Assembly: GCA_014728085.1 (NCBI GenBank)
Contig: WJMF01000234.1
Span: 38,580 to 102,579, forward strand
Reading direction: 5' to 3'
Length of the DNA stretch: 64,000 bases
Origin: Candidatus Zhuqueibacterota bacterium
GTDB lineage: Bacteria; Zhuqueibacterota; Zhuqueibacteria; Residuimicrobiales; Oceaniaggregativiventaceae
Of the stretch, positions 37,246 to 47,075 are shown in pieces (the stretch's first letter is position 1; every line of letters begins with the position of its first letter). Position numbers and translations under genes: made by a program. The notes beneath the pieces were generated by a model, which had not been told where the DNA came from, ran no database searches, and worked only from the letters and a program-made list of their open reading frames with translations.

Positions 37246-38106
37246 CTATTCAGAAGCCTTGTTTTTTTGATAGACGAGTTTAGAGACCCAAATGCTGATT
37301 TCATACAGAAAAATCAATGGCCCTGCCAGCATAAGTTGTGTAAAAATATCCGGTGGTGTAAGGACAGCCGCGCATATAAAAATAATGACGATACCATAAC
37401 GGCGTTTCGATCTCAAAAAATGCGGGGATAAAATACCCACTTTGGTCAGGAAAAAGGACAAGACCGGCAGTTCAAATACGACTCCAAAAACCAGGATAAT
37501 CGTAACCACGAAACCGAGATATTTTCCAATCGCAATCGTCGCTTCCAGAAAATCGGTTTGAAACCCGAGCAAAAAGCGCAGTCCAAAAGGGATGATGATG
37601 AAATAGGCAAAGGAGGCGCCAATGACAAAACACAGGGTGGTAAAAAATGCAATGGGTAGTACCAGGGTTCTTTCTTTATCGAGGAGACCGGGTACGATGA
37701 ATTTCCAAAATTCATAAGCAACATAAGGCAATGCCAGCACTATACCGGAAAAAATGGCCACTTTTAAGTAGATCATAAATCCTTCAGTCGGAGCAAGAAA
37801 AATAAGTTTGATATCGTCAGGAGCCGGCTGTCGCAAAAAAGTGACAATTTGTTTGGAAAAAACATAACAGATAATAGCTCCGATAAACACTGCAATGACA
37901 CTGCGAAGAATCGTCCAGCGTAGTTCCTCCAGATGTTCGAGAAATGGCATTCGTTTATCGTCAAAAATGCCTTTAAATTCAGCGTTTTCTTCTGTTTCTG
38001 CTTCTTTAGACTCATCCCGGGTCGGCATTTGATCTTTCTTGTTGTCCGGTTTTTCTTCTTCAGAGCCGGATTTTGAAGCATTTGAATTTTTATTTTTATC
38101 AACCAT
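37246..38106 (-). CDS. tatC: Sec-independent protein translocase TatC
   Basis: This is the substrate-receptor subunit of the twin-arginine translocon. The 286-residue protein has an unusual charged N-terminal extension of about 52 residues rich in Lys, Glu and Asp, then the TatC signature MPFLEHLEELRW. About six transmembrane segments follow, with FEL in VFGVVFELPV and the periplasmic loop PTEGFMIYLK. tatA/B are not in the window. The gene starts seven bases after rnfA, in the place where rnfB usually stands. Confidence 0.92.
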   Translation of the reverse strand: MVDKNKNSNASKSGSEEEKPDNKKDQMPTRDESKEAETEENAEFKGIFDDKRMPFLEHLEELRWTILRSVIAVFIGAIICYVFSKQIVTFLRQPAPDDIKLIFLAPTEGFMIYLKVAIFSGIVLALPYVAYEFWKFIVPGLLDKERTLVLPIAFFTTLCFVIGASFAYFIIIPFGLRFLLGFQTDFLEATIAIGKYLGFVVTIILVFGVVFELPVLSFFLTKVGILSPHFLRSKRRYGIVIIFICAAVLTPPDIFTQLMLAGPLIFLYEISIWVSKLVYQKNKASE

Positions 38107-38112
38107 AAATTA

Positions 38113-38745
38113 TTAACCTAGCTTGAGACCTGAAAATCCGAGAAAAGCGATGGCCATTAATCCTGCCATTATAAAAGCAATGGGTATACCCCGAAGACTC
38201 GGAGGGATATCTGCCAGATCGAGTTTTTCACGAATACCAGCCATCAGTACAAGAGCAAGGGTAAATCCCGCACCGGCAGCAAAGCCATGCACAATACTTT
38301 CGATAAACATAAAATTTTCATCGATATTGAGCAAAGCTGCCCCCAGAATCGCACAGTTTGTGGTGATAAGCGGTAGATAGATACCCAATGATTTATAAAG
38401 AGCAGGACTGGTTTTTTGAATAACCATTTCCACGAATTGAACCAGTGAAGCGATAACCAGTATAAACGCTATTGTTTTTAAAAAGGTGAGGTCAGGTGGA
38501 GATGAAAGCGACAGCATTTTTACGAAAATATTGCTCGGCAAAGGGGCCAGAAGATAGTGATAGATGAGCCAGGTGACTGTGGATGCCAATGTCATCACGA
38601 AAATCACCGCAGCACCCATACCAACAGCAGAATCGAGTTGTTTGGAGACCCCGATATAGGGGCAAATCCCGAGAAATCGGGCAAACACAAAATTATTGAT
38701 AAATATAGCACCAACAGCGATAATCATTAATGTTTGAAAATCCAT
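38113..38745 (-). CDS. rnfA: Rnf electron transport complex subunit A
   Basis: This 210-residue integral membrane protein of the Rnf complex has INNFVFARFLGICPYIG near the N-terminus, TTNCAILGAAL with the iron-ligating Cys, and the C-terminal IAFLGFSGLKLG. About six hydrophobic helices are evident. The ATG at 38745 has GAGG five bases upstream. It is the last rnf gene of the operon and overlaps nothing downstream; tatC follows. Confidence 0.93.
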   Translation of the reverse strand: MDFQTLMIIAVGAIFINNFVFARFLGICPYIGVSKQLDSAVGMGAAVIFVMTLASTVTWLIYHYLLAPLPSNIFVKMLSLSSPPDLTFLKTIAFILVIASLVQFVEMVIQKTSPALYKSLGIYLPLITTNCAILGAALLNIDENFMFIESIVHGFAAGAGFTLALVLMAGIREKLDLADIPPSLRGIPIAFIMAGLMAIAFLGFSGLKLG

Positions 38746-38774
38746 ACATACCTCAAAATGATCACAGGTTACCG

Positions 38775-39371
38775 TCAAGCGTTACGTTTATTCTCGAGCC
38801 AATTGAAGAATCCAAGCACAAATCCGATGGTTAAAAAGGCACCAGGGGGCAAGATCATAATTAAAACCGGTTCATAGCCTGCTCCGATAACAGGAATACC
38901 GAGAAGGCTGCCGTTTCCTAAAAATTCGCGAATCGCACCGATTACAACCAGAGCCAGTGTAAATCCAACTCCCATACCCAGGCCATCGAGAAGTGACAAA
39001 CCGACATTGTTTTTCCCGGCAAACGATTCGGCGCGTCCGAGTATCATGCAATTAACGACAATGAGAGGAACAAAAATTCCCAGAGATTTGTGAAGATCGG
39101 GAACAAAGCCTGCCATTGCCAGGTCAACGATGGTGACAAAGGAGGCGATAACGACGATATATATAGGAATACGGATTTTGTTGGGTACACCTTTACGAAC
39201 AAGCGAAACGAGTAAATTGGAGCACAAGAGAACAAATGTAGATGCAATTCCCATTCCAAGACCATTTTCAATGGAACCGGTTACAGCCAGCGTTGGGCAT
39301 AATCCCAATGCCTGCTTAAAAACCGGATTTTGATCATATAACCCTTTGGAAAATACTTTAAAAAGCGACAT
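38775..39371 (-). CDS. rnfE: Rnf electron transport complex subunit E
   Basis: This 198-residue membrane protein is homologous to RnfA. It shows LYDQNPVFKQALGLCPTLAVT at the N-terminus, VNCMILGRAESFA with the conserved Cys, and about six hydrophobic segments. RnfA and RnfE form the membrane pair holding a shared iron centre. It lies 19 bases after rnfG. Confidence 0.93.
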   Translation of the reverse strand: MSLFKVFSKGLYDQNPVFKQALGLCPTLAVTGSIENGLGMGIASTFVLLCSNLLVSLVRKGVPNKIRIPIYIVVIASFVTIVDLAMAGFVPDLHKSLGIFVPLIVVNCMILGRAESFAGKNNVGLSLLDGLGMGVGFTLALVVIGAIREFLGNGSLLGIPVIGAGYEPVLIMILPPGAFLTIGFVLGFFNWLENKRNA

Positions 39372-39390
39372 TTTTACTCCAAACCGGATA

Positions 39391-39969
39391 TCAATTCTGT
39401 TGATTTTTTACAGCTTCTTGCAATTCATGATAACCTTCTGCAATTGAATTGGTCATCGCCCGGGATGAAATGGTTGCCCCGGTTATGGAATCAATAGATC
39501 CACCATCTTTCTCCAACTGAACCTTTGCAGCCGGCTTGTTGATAAACTGGCGCGTAAACCAGGGATCACTCTCTCCATATTTGACTTCTTCGATCTTGGT
39601 GCCGAGCCCGGGTGTTTCTTTTTGATCAAGTACTTTCAAGCCAACGATCTTGCCGCTGCTGTCTACCCCCACCATGGTCTCGATCGTACTAGAGTAGCCG
39701 GCACCCCGGGTGATATACGCATATCCGACCAAGGTATCCTTTTCAGCACTCTCGTAGGCTTTATAATATTGTATATCGCTTTGATCACCAGCTGGTACAA
39801 TGGCATCTTTTTCAACCATGGGCAGTGCCAGGGTAAGCGCGTTTTCAATAGCCAACCGTTTTTGCTCTTCTATACGCGGCTTGGTAACAGAATAGACAGC
39901 TGCAAGTCCAACAGCCGCAACTGCGGTGGTTAACATCAGTATACTGCCCAGTCTAAGGATATCTTTCAT
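39391..39969 (-). CDS. rnfG: Rnf electron transport complex subunit G
   Basis: This 192-residue protein has one N-terminal membrane anchor (residues 5-28, ILMLTTAVAAVGLAAVYS) and a soluble extracytoplasmic domain. That domain carries the covalent flavin motif in SITGATISSRAM, where the second Thr would hold FMN. ETPGLGTKIEE and KPAAKVQLEKDGG are also family landmarks. Its ATG overlaps the TGA of rnfD. Confidence 0.93.
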   Translation of the reverse strand: MKDILRLGSILMLTTAVAAVGLAAVYSVTKPRIEEQKRLAIENALTLALPMVEKDAIVPAGDQSDIQYYKAYESAEKDTLVGYAYITRGAGYSSTIETMVGVDSSGKIVGLKVLDQKETPGLGTKIEEVKYGESDPWFTRQFINKPAAKVQLEKDGGSIDSITGATISSRAMTNSIAEGYHELQEAVKNQQN

Positions 39970-41003
39970 TTCGCCTTCTTACCTCCAAAAGCTTTGGGCT
40001 TTGTGTATCTATTGATCAACGGAACAGTCAGATTCATCAGCAGGATGGAATATGAAACGCCTTCCGGATATCCCCCGATTTCCCGAATAAGAACCGTGAT
40101 CACTCCACAGCCGATGCCAAAATATATTCTGCCTTTAAACGTCACCGGAGAAGTTACCATATCGGTTGCCATATAAAAAGCACCCAGCATCAGGCCACCG
40201 GAGAAGAGGTGAAAGAGAACCACACCGGTAAATAATCCTTCAGTACCACCGAAAACCCATTCAAGCAAGGCTACGGTACCGAGGTATGAAAAGGGTATTT
40301 TCCAGCCGATATAGCGTTTATACATGAGATATGCGGCTCCCAGCAGCAGAAGAAAAACAGAGGTCTCTCCGATACACCCGCCGATCTGGCCCCAAAACAA
40401 TTTTTCGCTGGCATCATACAATTGAGCCAGAGCCTGGTGTGCCTGGGTGACCTTTTCGACCGGAAAATCAGAAGCATTGGCCAGAATATCCTTGGACTGT
40501 TTTAAAACATTTAGTGGTGTTGCAGAGGTAATAACGTCGATACCGGAAACCGTACCGCCGCGCGGAATGGCTTTGTCGAAAATAGTCATATGTGTCGGCC
40601 AGGAAGCCAATAAAAAAGCTCGTCCGAGCAAGGCCGGATTCATGGGATTAAACCCCAGTCCGCCAAAAACCTGCTTTCCGACGGCGATAGCGAAAAAGGA
40701 ACCGACCACCGGTATCCAGAGCGGCACCTGGACCGAAACGTTATAGGCGAGCAGTACGCCTGTAAGCACGGCGCTGCCATCACTGATGGTTACAGGCACC
40801 TTGCGAAATTTTTGAATAAGATATTCTGTGGCGACTGCGGAAGCGATACTGATGAGGGTAATCCACAATGCCCGAACGCCGAAAAAATATACAGCACCGA
40901 TACCGGCGGGTATTAACGCCAGGACAACGGAATACATAATACGGGGAACAGATTCCCGGTCTGTTAGATGGGGAGAGCTTTTAACAAATAATTTTTCTTC
41001 CAT
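39966..41003 (-). CDS. rnfD: Rnf electron transport complex subunit D
   Basis: The 345-residue protein has about ten hydrophobic helices. It shows PRIMYSVVLALIPAG at the N-terminus, GGLGFNPMNPALLGRAFLL, the flavin-attachment region DVITSATPLNVLK (Thr in SAT), and TDMVTSPVTFKGR at the C-terminal half. It is the main ion-channel-like subunit and binds FMN. It lies 24 bases after rnfC. Confidence 0.93.
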   Translation of the reverse strand: MEEKLFVKSSPHLTDRESVPRIMYSVVLALIPAGIGAVYFFGVRALWITLISIASAVATEYLIQKFRKVPVTISDGSAVLTGVLLAYNVSVQVPLWIPVVGSFFAIAVGKQVFGGLGFNPMNPALLGRAFLLASWPTHMTIFDKAIPRGGTVSGIDVITSATPLNVLKQSKDILANASDFPVEKVTQAHQALAQLYDASEKLFWGQIGGCIGETSVFLLLLGAAYLMYKRYIGWKIPFSYLGTVALLEWVFGGTEGLFTGVVLFHLFSGGLMLGAFYMATDMVTSPVTFKGRIYFGIGCGVITVLIREIGGYPEGVSYSILLMNLTVPLINRYTKPKAFGGKKAK

Positions 41004-41027
41004 TTACCTATCTCTAGAGTTTGCATA

Positions 41028-42371
41028 TCAAGCTACTTTTGCTTTTTTCTTTCTTTTTACGATCTCACTCTTGCCATAGCGAATATAATGAACCAAATTG
41101 ATATGTGACGGGCAAAGATAAGCACAGGAACCGCATTCCATACAGTCCAGGGCATTGAATTCATCTGCCTTGTCAAAATAGCCATGTTTTACATAATTGG
41201 CTATTGTCGTCGGCATAAGTTTCATCGGACAGGCATCTACACAGCGTGCACAGGAGATACAGACATTCTCCGCTTTGTTCAAAACATTTCTTTTTTCAAA
41301 GGCAAGCAATCCGGAAGTCCCTTTTATAACCGGTACATCGAGAGAGCTCTGGGCAATTCCCATCATCGGTCCTCCCATGATGATCTCGGCAGTGCTTTCT
41401 TTCAAACCGCCGCAATAATCAAAGATATACTGGTAAGGGGTTCCGATTCGCAGCCGCAGATTTTTGGGTTGTTGGACGCCCGGACCTGCCACGGTGACAA
41501 AACGTTCCACCAGAGGGCGTTTATATGCAACCGCCTCATAAACAGCCACGGCAGTACCGACATTATGCACGACACATCCGATATCCATGGGCAACCCACC
41601 GGCAGGGACGCGGCGGCGGGTGATGGCATAAATCAGTTGTTTTTCAGCACCTTGTGGATATTTAACCGGAAGACCAGGCACACGATATGAAAAATTCCCT
41701 TCATTACAGTTTTTTCGCATCATCCTGATGGCGTCCGGTTTGTTTTTCTCAATCGCAATGATGATTTTTTTAACCTCGAGTATCCTGGCCATGATCTGAA
41801 TACCGAGCAGAATTTTCTTTGGTTCCTCCAGCATCAACCGGTGATCAGAGGTTAAAAATGGCTCGCATTCTGCTCCGTTTATGATGAGGGTATCGATCTC
41901 TTTATCCCGGGGCGGAGAGAGTTTGACATGAGTTGGAAACGTCGCACCCCCCATTCCGGCAATACCGGCATCGCGTATGCGGTCACGCATATCATCGATA
42001 GAAAGGTCCAAATAGTCCTGATCGAATTGAATATCAGATCGCCAATGGTCTTTTCCGTCATTTTCAATAATAACGGACAATTGATTCATTCCGGATGGAT
42101 GAAGTCGTTCTTCAATGGAGGTTACAGTGCCCGAAATCGAAGCATGTACAGGAACGGATACAAATTTTTCGCATTTGCTAAGAGGATCACCGACATCCAC
42201 CCGACTCCCTTTCTCAACCACAGGCTCTGAAGGAGCTCCGATGTGTTGTTGTAAAGGAATAATGACCTCAGGCGGAAGCGGCGGTGTTTCGGTTGCGAAC
42301 TTTTCAGTCTGATGCTTTTTTCCCGGAGGATGAATCCCGCCCAAAAATGTTCGTTGTTTTACAAGTCCCAA
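41028..42371 (-). CDS. rnfC: Rnf electron transport complex subunit C
   Basis: This 447-residue peripheral NADH/flavin-binding subunit has FLGGIHPPGKKHQTE near the N-terminus, the nucleotide-binding GIAGMGGATFPTHVKL (about 140-156), and two ferredoxin-like [4Fe-4S] motifs (CISCARCVDACP, then CMECGSCAYLCP). The two cluster motifs separate it from NqrA. The start is TTG with AGGAG eight bases upstream. It opens the rnfCDGEA run; nrdR ends about 90 bases upstream. Confidence 0.93.
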   Translation of the reverse strand: MGLVKQRTFLGGIHPPGKKHQTEKFATETPPLPPEVIIPLQQHIGAPSEPVVEKGSRVDVGDPLSKCEKFVSVPVHASISGTVTSIEERLHPSGMNQLSVIIENDGKDHWRSDIQFDQDYLDLSIDDMRDRIRDAGIAGMGGATFPTHVKLSPPRDKEIDTLIINGAECEPFLTSDHRLMLEEPKKILLGIQIMARILEVKKIIIAIEKNKPDAIRMMRKNCNEGNFSYRVPGLPVKYPQGAEKQLIYAITRRRVPAGGLPMDIGCVVHNVGTAVAVYEAVAYKRPLVERFVTVAGPGVQQPKNLRLRIGTPYQYIFDYCGGLKESTAEIIMGGPMMGIAQSSLDVPVIKGTSGLLAFEKRNVLNKAENVCISCARCVDACPMKLMPTTIANYVKHGYFDKADEFNALDCMECGSCAYLCPSHINLVHYIRYGKSEIVKRKKKAKVA

Positions 42372-42459
42372 TTTTTCAACTCCTACAAGCTATGCATAAA
42401 ATTCAGGGGATCGAACGGTAGATTTGAAGAGTAAGGAAAAGGACACATTTTTATGATCA

Positions 42460-42906
42460 TTATTTCAAATGTTTTACTTCATTTAAAAATTCTTCTTTTA
42501 CCTGAAAATTGCGATAGACAGAGGCAAAACGGACAAAAGCGACTTCATCGAGCTTTTTAAGCCCCTTCATAATCGCTTCACCGAGTTTTATGGATTCCAC
42601 CTCTTCAATACCTTTATCACGAAGTTCAAATTCTATCTGAAATGCCATTTCTTCAATCTTGGCAACCGATACCGGACGTTTAATACAGGCAAACTGAATA
42701 CCCCGTATCAATTTTTTGGGGTCAAATTCTTCACGTCGGCCATCTCTTTTGACTACCCAAAGCGGAATATGTTCTACATGTTCCTTTGTGGTAAAGCGAC
42801 GCCTGCATTTTAAACACTCTCGTCGCCTTCGGATGGTTCGCCCCCCATTGCGAGTCCGAGAATCAATTACTTTGGTGTCATGATAATTACAGAAAGGACA
42901 TCTCAT
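42460..42906 (-). CDS. nrdR: Transcriptional repressor NrdR
   Basis: This 148-residue regulator of ribonucleotide reductase genes starts with the zinc ribbon CPFCNYHDTKVIDSR, with the second Cys pair in ECLKCRRRF. An ATP-cone domain follows (VVKRDGRREEFD, then KLIRGIQFACIKRPV). It would bind NrdR boxes when loaded with dATP. No nrd gene is nearby. It follows glyA by 36 bases, a linkage seen elsewhere. Confidence 0.95.
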   Translation of the reverse strand: MRCPFCNYHDTKVIDSRTRNGGRTIRRRRECLKCRRRFTTKEHVEHIPLWVVKRDGRREEFDPKKLIRGIQFACIKRPVSVAKIEEMAFQIEFELRDKGIEEVESIKLGEAIMKGLKKLDEVAFVRFASVYRNFQVKEEFLNEVKHLK

Positions 42907-42942
42907 ATAATCAGAAGGCCAAGTATCTGCAAATAAACGAGA

Positions 42943-44232
42943 TCATTTGACCACCTCATGGTATAATGGAAATCGATCACACAGTTCATTAACGTTGTGT
43001 TGAACACGATCCAATACCGCATCATCATCAATATTGGTAATGACGGTATCGATCAGGTCGGCAATCTCCTGCATTTCATTTTGCTGCATACCGCGGGTGG
43101 TCACCGCAGGAGTACCTAGGCGAATACCGCTGGTGACGAACGGGCTCTTATCATCAAAGGGTACCATGTTTTTATTTATGGTAATGCCGGCAGCTTCAAG
43201 CTGCTTTTCTGCCTTTTTCCCGGTAACCTCTTTGTTACGCAAATCGATGAGCATTAAATGGGTATCTGTTCCTGAAGAGACAATCTGATACTCCTTTCGA
43301 GTCAATGCATTGGCAAGCGCCTTGGCATTGGCGATAACCTGTTTTTGATAATCAACAAAATCAGGTTGCAACGCTTCTTTAAAAGCTACAGCTTTGGCAG
43401 CGATAACATGCATCAAGGGACCCCCCTGAAACCCGGGAAAAATATTCGAATCGACGATCTCTGACATCTTTTTCAAACGTCCTTTAGGACTTTTGATTCC
43501 CATATCATTTTCAGCATCACGGCCGACAAGGATCAAGCCGCCGCGGGGTCCGCGCAGGGTTTTGTGGGTTGTGGAAGTCACAATGTGACAGTGTGGAATC
43601 GGGCTGGGGATCAACCCTGTAGCGATAAGACCCGCCGGATGAGCAATGTCTGCAACCAATTTGGCTCCGACTTTATCGGCAATGGTGCGAAACGCCTCGT
43701 AATCAATTTTTCGGGAATAAGCACTGGCACCGGCTATGATCAATTTTGGTTTTGCTTTGAGCGCCATTTCTTCGACCTGGTTCATATCGATATATCCGTT
43801 TTCTCTCACACCATAATGAACCATATCGAAAAAACGTCCTGAAAAATTCACCGGACTTCCATGTGTCAGGTGTCCACCATGGGAAAGATCCATTCCCATG
43901 ACGGTATCCCCATAGTTGATCAGTGAAAAGTAGGCTGCGATATTGGCTTGCGAGCCGGAATGCGGCTGTACATTAGCATGATCGGCGCCAAATAATTCTT
44001 TTACGCGTTCCCGGGCCAGCTCTTCCACAACGTCGACATAGTCACAACCGCCATAGTAGCGTTTAGAGGGGTATCCCTCTGCGTACTTGTTGGTCATAAC
44101 CTGGCCCATTGCTTCAAGGACAGCAGTACTGACAAAGTTTTCAGAAGCGATCAGCTCCAATTTTTCGTTCTGCCGTTTAATCTCATCGGTAATCGCTCTA
44201 TAGACTTGAGGATCAGTCTCTTTTAGATACAT
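42943..44232 (-). CDS. glyA: Serine hydroxymethyltransferase
   Basis: This PLP enzyme interconverts serine and glycine with tetrahydrofolate. The 429-residue protein shows [33 protein letters not shown], the PLP Lys in [14 protein letters not shown] (about residues 224-237), and [15 protein letters not shown]. Start ATG at 44232 is followed by [10 protein letters not shown]. No clear promoter can be named in the 233-base gap upstream, only a small palindrome (ATTGTTCGTAAACAAT at 44340-44355). Confidence 0.95.
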   Translation of the reverse strand: MYLKETDPQVYRAITDEIKRQNEKLELIASENFVSTAVLEAMGQVMTNKYAEGYPSKRYYGGCDYVDVVEELARERVKELFGADHANVQPHSGSQANIAAYFSLINYGDTVMGMDLSHGGHLTHGSPVNFSGRFFDMVHYGVRENGYIDMNQVEEMALKAKPKLIIAGASAYSRKIDYEAFRTIADKVGAKLVADIAHPAGLIATGLIPSPIPHCHIVTSTTHKTLRGPRGGLILVGRDAENDMGIKSPKGRLKKMSEIVDSNIFPGFQGGPLMHVIAAKAVAFKEALQPDFVDYQKQVIANAKALANALTRKEYQIVSSGTDTHLMLIDLRNKEVTGKKAEKQLEAAGITINKNMVPFDDKSPFVTSGIRLGTPAVTTRGMQQNEMQEIADLIDTVITNIDDDAVLDRVQHNVNELCDRFPLYHEVVK

Positions 44233-44417
44233 ATGCTATTTCACCCGTCTCCAGTCTATTTAACGGGCACCTTTCTTTATCTTTTACAAAACGAGCTGTT
44301 AGCCATAGCAAAATCAATTATTGCATCTGATCATTCAGAATTGTTCGTAAACAATATACCCGGAGACAAATACCATTACTGGCAGATAAAAACGGTATTC
44401 ATCCGCAACTGAATGAT

Positions 44418-44456
44418 AAAAAAAAGGATTGCAGCAAAAATACCGCCGCAATCCTT
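44418..44456 (-). terminator. Intrinsic terminator after the TPR lipoprotein gene
   Basis: A 9-base-pair stem (AAGGATTGC/GCAATCCTT) with a 15-base loop is followed by an eight-T run on the minus strand. It starts ten bases after the TPR gene stop and separates that gene from glyA. Confidence 0.85.
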
Positions 44457-44465
44457 ATTAACAGA

Positions 44466-45743
44466 TTAGTAAATCCATTGGTAGCAATCCAAACGTGCCT
44501 TTGTCAGATTCGGATGCATGAATTTATCTTCAGTGGTTGGAATCTCGGGTTTGATATAGTTCATTTTTCTTCGGGCCAGGTCCGCATACATTAGGTCCTC
44601 AGCGGCTTTTGCAAATTCATTAAAAGCCAACTGATAAACGAGTTTATCATCGATATTGGTGACCCGTTTTTCTCGTTTGCTGATACAGTCATCGGCAGCA
44701 GATTCATAGATTTCGCCGATGACGATATGGGCAAGACCATAATCCGGATCAATATTCAGGGCCTGTCTGGCTGTGCGCCGGGCTTTGGGATATTGTCCAA
44801 GTTCGCGATAGCAGGTTGCCATTTCGCACAAGACCTTCTTGTTGTCCGGTTTGAGAGATAGAATTCTTTCATAGGTAGCAATCGCATCGCGAAATTTTCC
44901 CAGATTCTGATAAGCATTTCCTAAAAACTCAAGCGCATAGGTATCTTCGGGAAATCTTTCGATATACATCTTGAATTTTTCAACGGCTTTCTGATACTCA
45001 CCGCGGTTAAAATAGGATTCACCCAGGCTGTACATGAGTTTTGTATTATCAGGATCTTTTTCCAGCGCGGCTTCCTGAGCTTCCAGGGCTGCATCTTCAT
45101 CGCCGGTCGTCTTGAGTACCTGGGCCAAAATATTTTGGGCTTCTGGGTCGCTGGGATCAAGCTCTATCAGCTTTTGATAAACCGGAATAGCTTCATCAAT
45201 CCGGTCAGACCGAATCAGGAGATTGCCCAAAACGCGATAGTCATCGGCTTTGGGTTCATCATCGAGCTCGATAGCCTTTTTATACTGCGGAATCGCTTCC
45301 TCGATCTCGCCCTGTGCATTGAGAATATAGGCGAGATTGCGATGATAATATGCCTTTTGCGGATAGTTTTCTACCCCCAATTCATAGGCAATCCTCGCGC
45401 TATCCGGAATATCCAGATTGATGTAAGATTCGCCGAGGTAATTGTACACCAGGGGAAAGCGTTCGACGGTATCCAGTTCAGCAACTTTCCAAAAGTGTTT
45501 CAGGCAGTCGCGGTACATTTTGTTCTTGTAATTTTCATAGCCGAGGCTCCAGGCTATATTCAGCTTTTTTTCCCATTCACGTTTCAAAGAATCCTGTATA
45601 GCTTTCTGACGTTCCGGGCTGATTGTGACCTCCTCCTCGCCGGTGGGAGCGCAGCTGCTCAGCATCGAACCTGTAACCAAAGCTCCAAAAAACAGAAATA
45701 CCAGAACTGTGGCCACTGTCTGTGAGACCTTTGTAAATTTCAC
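44466..45743 (-). CDS. TPR-repeat lipoprotein
   Basis: This 425-residue protein has a lipoprotein signal (VATVLVFLFFGALVTGSMLSSC, lipobox LSSC at residue 30), then about nine tetratricopeptide repeats from residue 60 to 340, for example ALEFLGNAYQNLGKFRDAI and VLGNLLIRSDRIDEAIPVYQKL. The C-terminal 80 residues have no recognised domain. It probably serves as an envelope scaffold. Start is GTG with AGGAGG eight bases upstream. A promoter precedes it, separating it partly from the upstream outer-membrane protein gene. Function is not known. Confidence 0.85.
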   Translation of the reverse strand: MKFTKVSQTVATVLVFLFFGALVTGSMLSSCAPTGEEEVTISPERQKAIQDSLKREWEKKLNIAWSLGYENYKNKMYRDCLKHFWKVAELDTVERFPLVYNYLGESYINLDIPDSARIAYELGVENYPQKAYYHRNLAYILNAQGEIEEAIPQYKKAIELDDEPKADDYRVLGNLLIRSDRIDEAIPVYQKLIELDPSDPEAQNILAQVLKTTGDEDAALEAQEAALEKDPDNTKLMYSLGESYFNRGEYQKAVEKFKMYIERFPEDTYALEFLGNAYQNLGKFRDAIATYERILSLKPDNKKVLCEMATCYRELGQYPKARRTARQALNIDPDYGLAHIVIGEIYESAADDCISKREKRVTNIDDKLVYQLAFNEFAKAAEDLMYADLARRKMNYIKPEIPTTEDKFMHPNLTKARLDCYQWIY

Positions 45744-45823
45744 GAATTATTCCTCCTCTGATGATTTAGAAACTCTAAATTCTTAAAAAAAATTAATTTG
45801 CAAGGGTGGAAATAATAGAATAA

Positions 45824-45852
45824 ATTTTAACGAAAAGCATTTAAAAATGCAA
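45824..45852 (-). promoter_or_regulatory. Sigma70-type promoter of the TPR lipoprotein gene
   Basis: On the minus strand TTGCAT (45847-45852) and TAAAAT (45824-45829) are 17 bases apart. The start would be near 45817, with a leader of about 75 bases before the GTG at 45743. Confidence 0.55.
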
Positions 45853-45860
45853 GAATTTTT

Positions 45861-47054
45861 TTATCTCGGCCGGCGTTGAAACCATAATTCTCCACCGGTA
45901 ATACTGCAGGAGATTCGGAATAGATTTTCCTGATAAGGGTCATGTTCAAGGACACCGCGCTTTCCATATTCCAGCGCTAAATCTACGCGTCCGCGATTTC
46001 GTAAAAAGGGTAGCCCAAGACCGACTGTCACGAATTGCTCGGAAACAGATTCATTTTCAGAGTTGCTGAATGGAAGTTTGGCATAATAGGCACCGATTCT
46101 GTAAATCACCCGCCGTAAATACCTTACATTTGTCGCCTTTGCATCCTGGTACTCGATTCCACTGCCAACACGCCAATAATTATTTAATTGACTTGACTCG
46201 CCGTTTTCGACAGAATATTGAGACCACTGTTGATTGTAATAATCAAGGCCAACCAAAAGCTTTTTGATTTGATAGCCAAGCCCAAAACCGAATGAAGACG
46301 GATAATCCAGCTTTGTCCGACTAACGCTGGGCTGATAGAAACTCGATAAAGTCATAGAGGTTTCAACATCGATATTGCTCGTGCTGTAATAAACCATTCC
46401 AATGCTCAGGTTATTCAGAGGCCGTGCCAGCATTCCTATTGAAAAACCAACTCCCCAAAAATGGCTTGTGATCTCATCTTCACCATCAACATAACCATCG
46501 GTTAAAAAAACGGTTTTCCAGTTTTCATTGTGACTGCCAAAATAGTAATTCATCTGTGCAGCGATCAACAGCTTTCTGCCCTGGCTATACTGGAGTCCCA
46601 GATTTGCAGAGGAAAGACCGCCATTACCATTGACCTTTTTTAAAAATTCGATATCATCCAATTCCTGTTGACTTGACAAATGGTAACGGGAGATCACTTT
46701 CGGAGTTAGTGATGATAAAAAGGTGATCGATTTATGCAGAGGAAAAACAAAGTGAAATCCAACGGCATTTCCGTCGCGCATATTGACTTTGGATTGGGTG
46801 TTTTTTATATCAGCGGATTCAACCTGAAAATCAAGACTCACTGTGGTGACACCATCTATATAAAAGGCTGCAGGATTGATACTATTAAGACTCAGCGGAT
46901 CGGCAATAGCCAGGCCCACCCCTCCCATGCCGGCAGATTTGGTGGAAATAAAATATTTAGGTAATCCAAGGCCAAGCGATGAATAAAATGAATCCGCCAT
47001 GGCGAATGAAGTGATGACGAGAATACCAATGACCAATAAAATGCGATTTTTCAT
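45861..47054 (-). CDS. Outer-membrane beta-barrel protein, FadL/PorV-like
   Basis: This 397-residue protein has a signal peptide (LLVIGILVITSFAMA) and then SAGMGGVGLAIADPLSLNSINPAAF, an N-terminal pattern shared by PorV/FadL-like outer-membrane proteins. Alternating hydrophobic strands follow, with aromatic-rich turns such as LLVGLDYYNQQWSQYS and FWGVGFSIGMLA. The final residues (QRRPR) are not the classic aromatic C-terminus. It likely forms a barrel in the outer membrane; the substrate is unknown. It lies 21 bases downstream of the DNRLRE lipoprotein gene. Confidence 0.78.
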   Translation of the reverse strand: MKNRILLVIGILVITSFAMADSFYSSLGLGLPKYFISTKSAGMGGVGLAIADPLSLNSINPAAFYIDGVTTVSLDFQVESADIKNTQSKVNMRDGNAVGFHFVFPLHKSITFLSSLTPKVISRYHLSSQQELDDIEFLKKVNGNGGLSSANLGLQYSQGRKLLIAAQMNYYFGSHNENWKTVFLTDGYVDGEDEITSHFWGVGFSIGMLARPLNNLSIGMVYYSTSNIDVETSMTLSSFYQPSVSRTKLDYPSSFGFGLGYQIKKLLVGLDYYNQQWSQYSVENGESSQLNNYWRVGSGIEYQDAKATNVRYLRRVIYRIGAYYAKLPFSNSENESVSEQFVTVGLGLPFLRNRGRVDLALEYGKRGVLEHDPYQENLFRISCSITGGELWFQRRPR

Positions 47055-47075
47055 ATCATGATTTCCTTGTCCAAT

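Noticed and set aside
44340..44355. Palindrome ATTGTTCGTAAACAAT upstream of glyA
   Set aside because: It is short, with six-base arms, and no similar copy was noticed elsewhere in the window; it could be chance.
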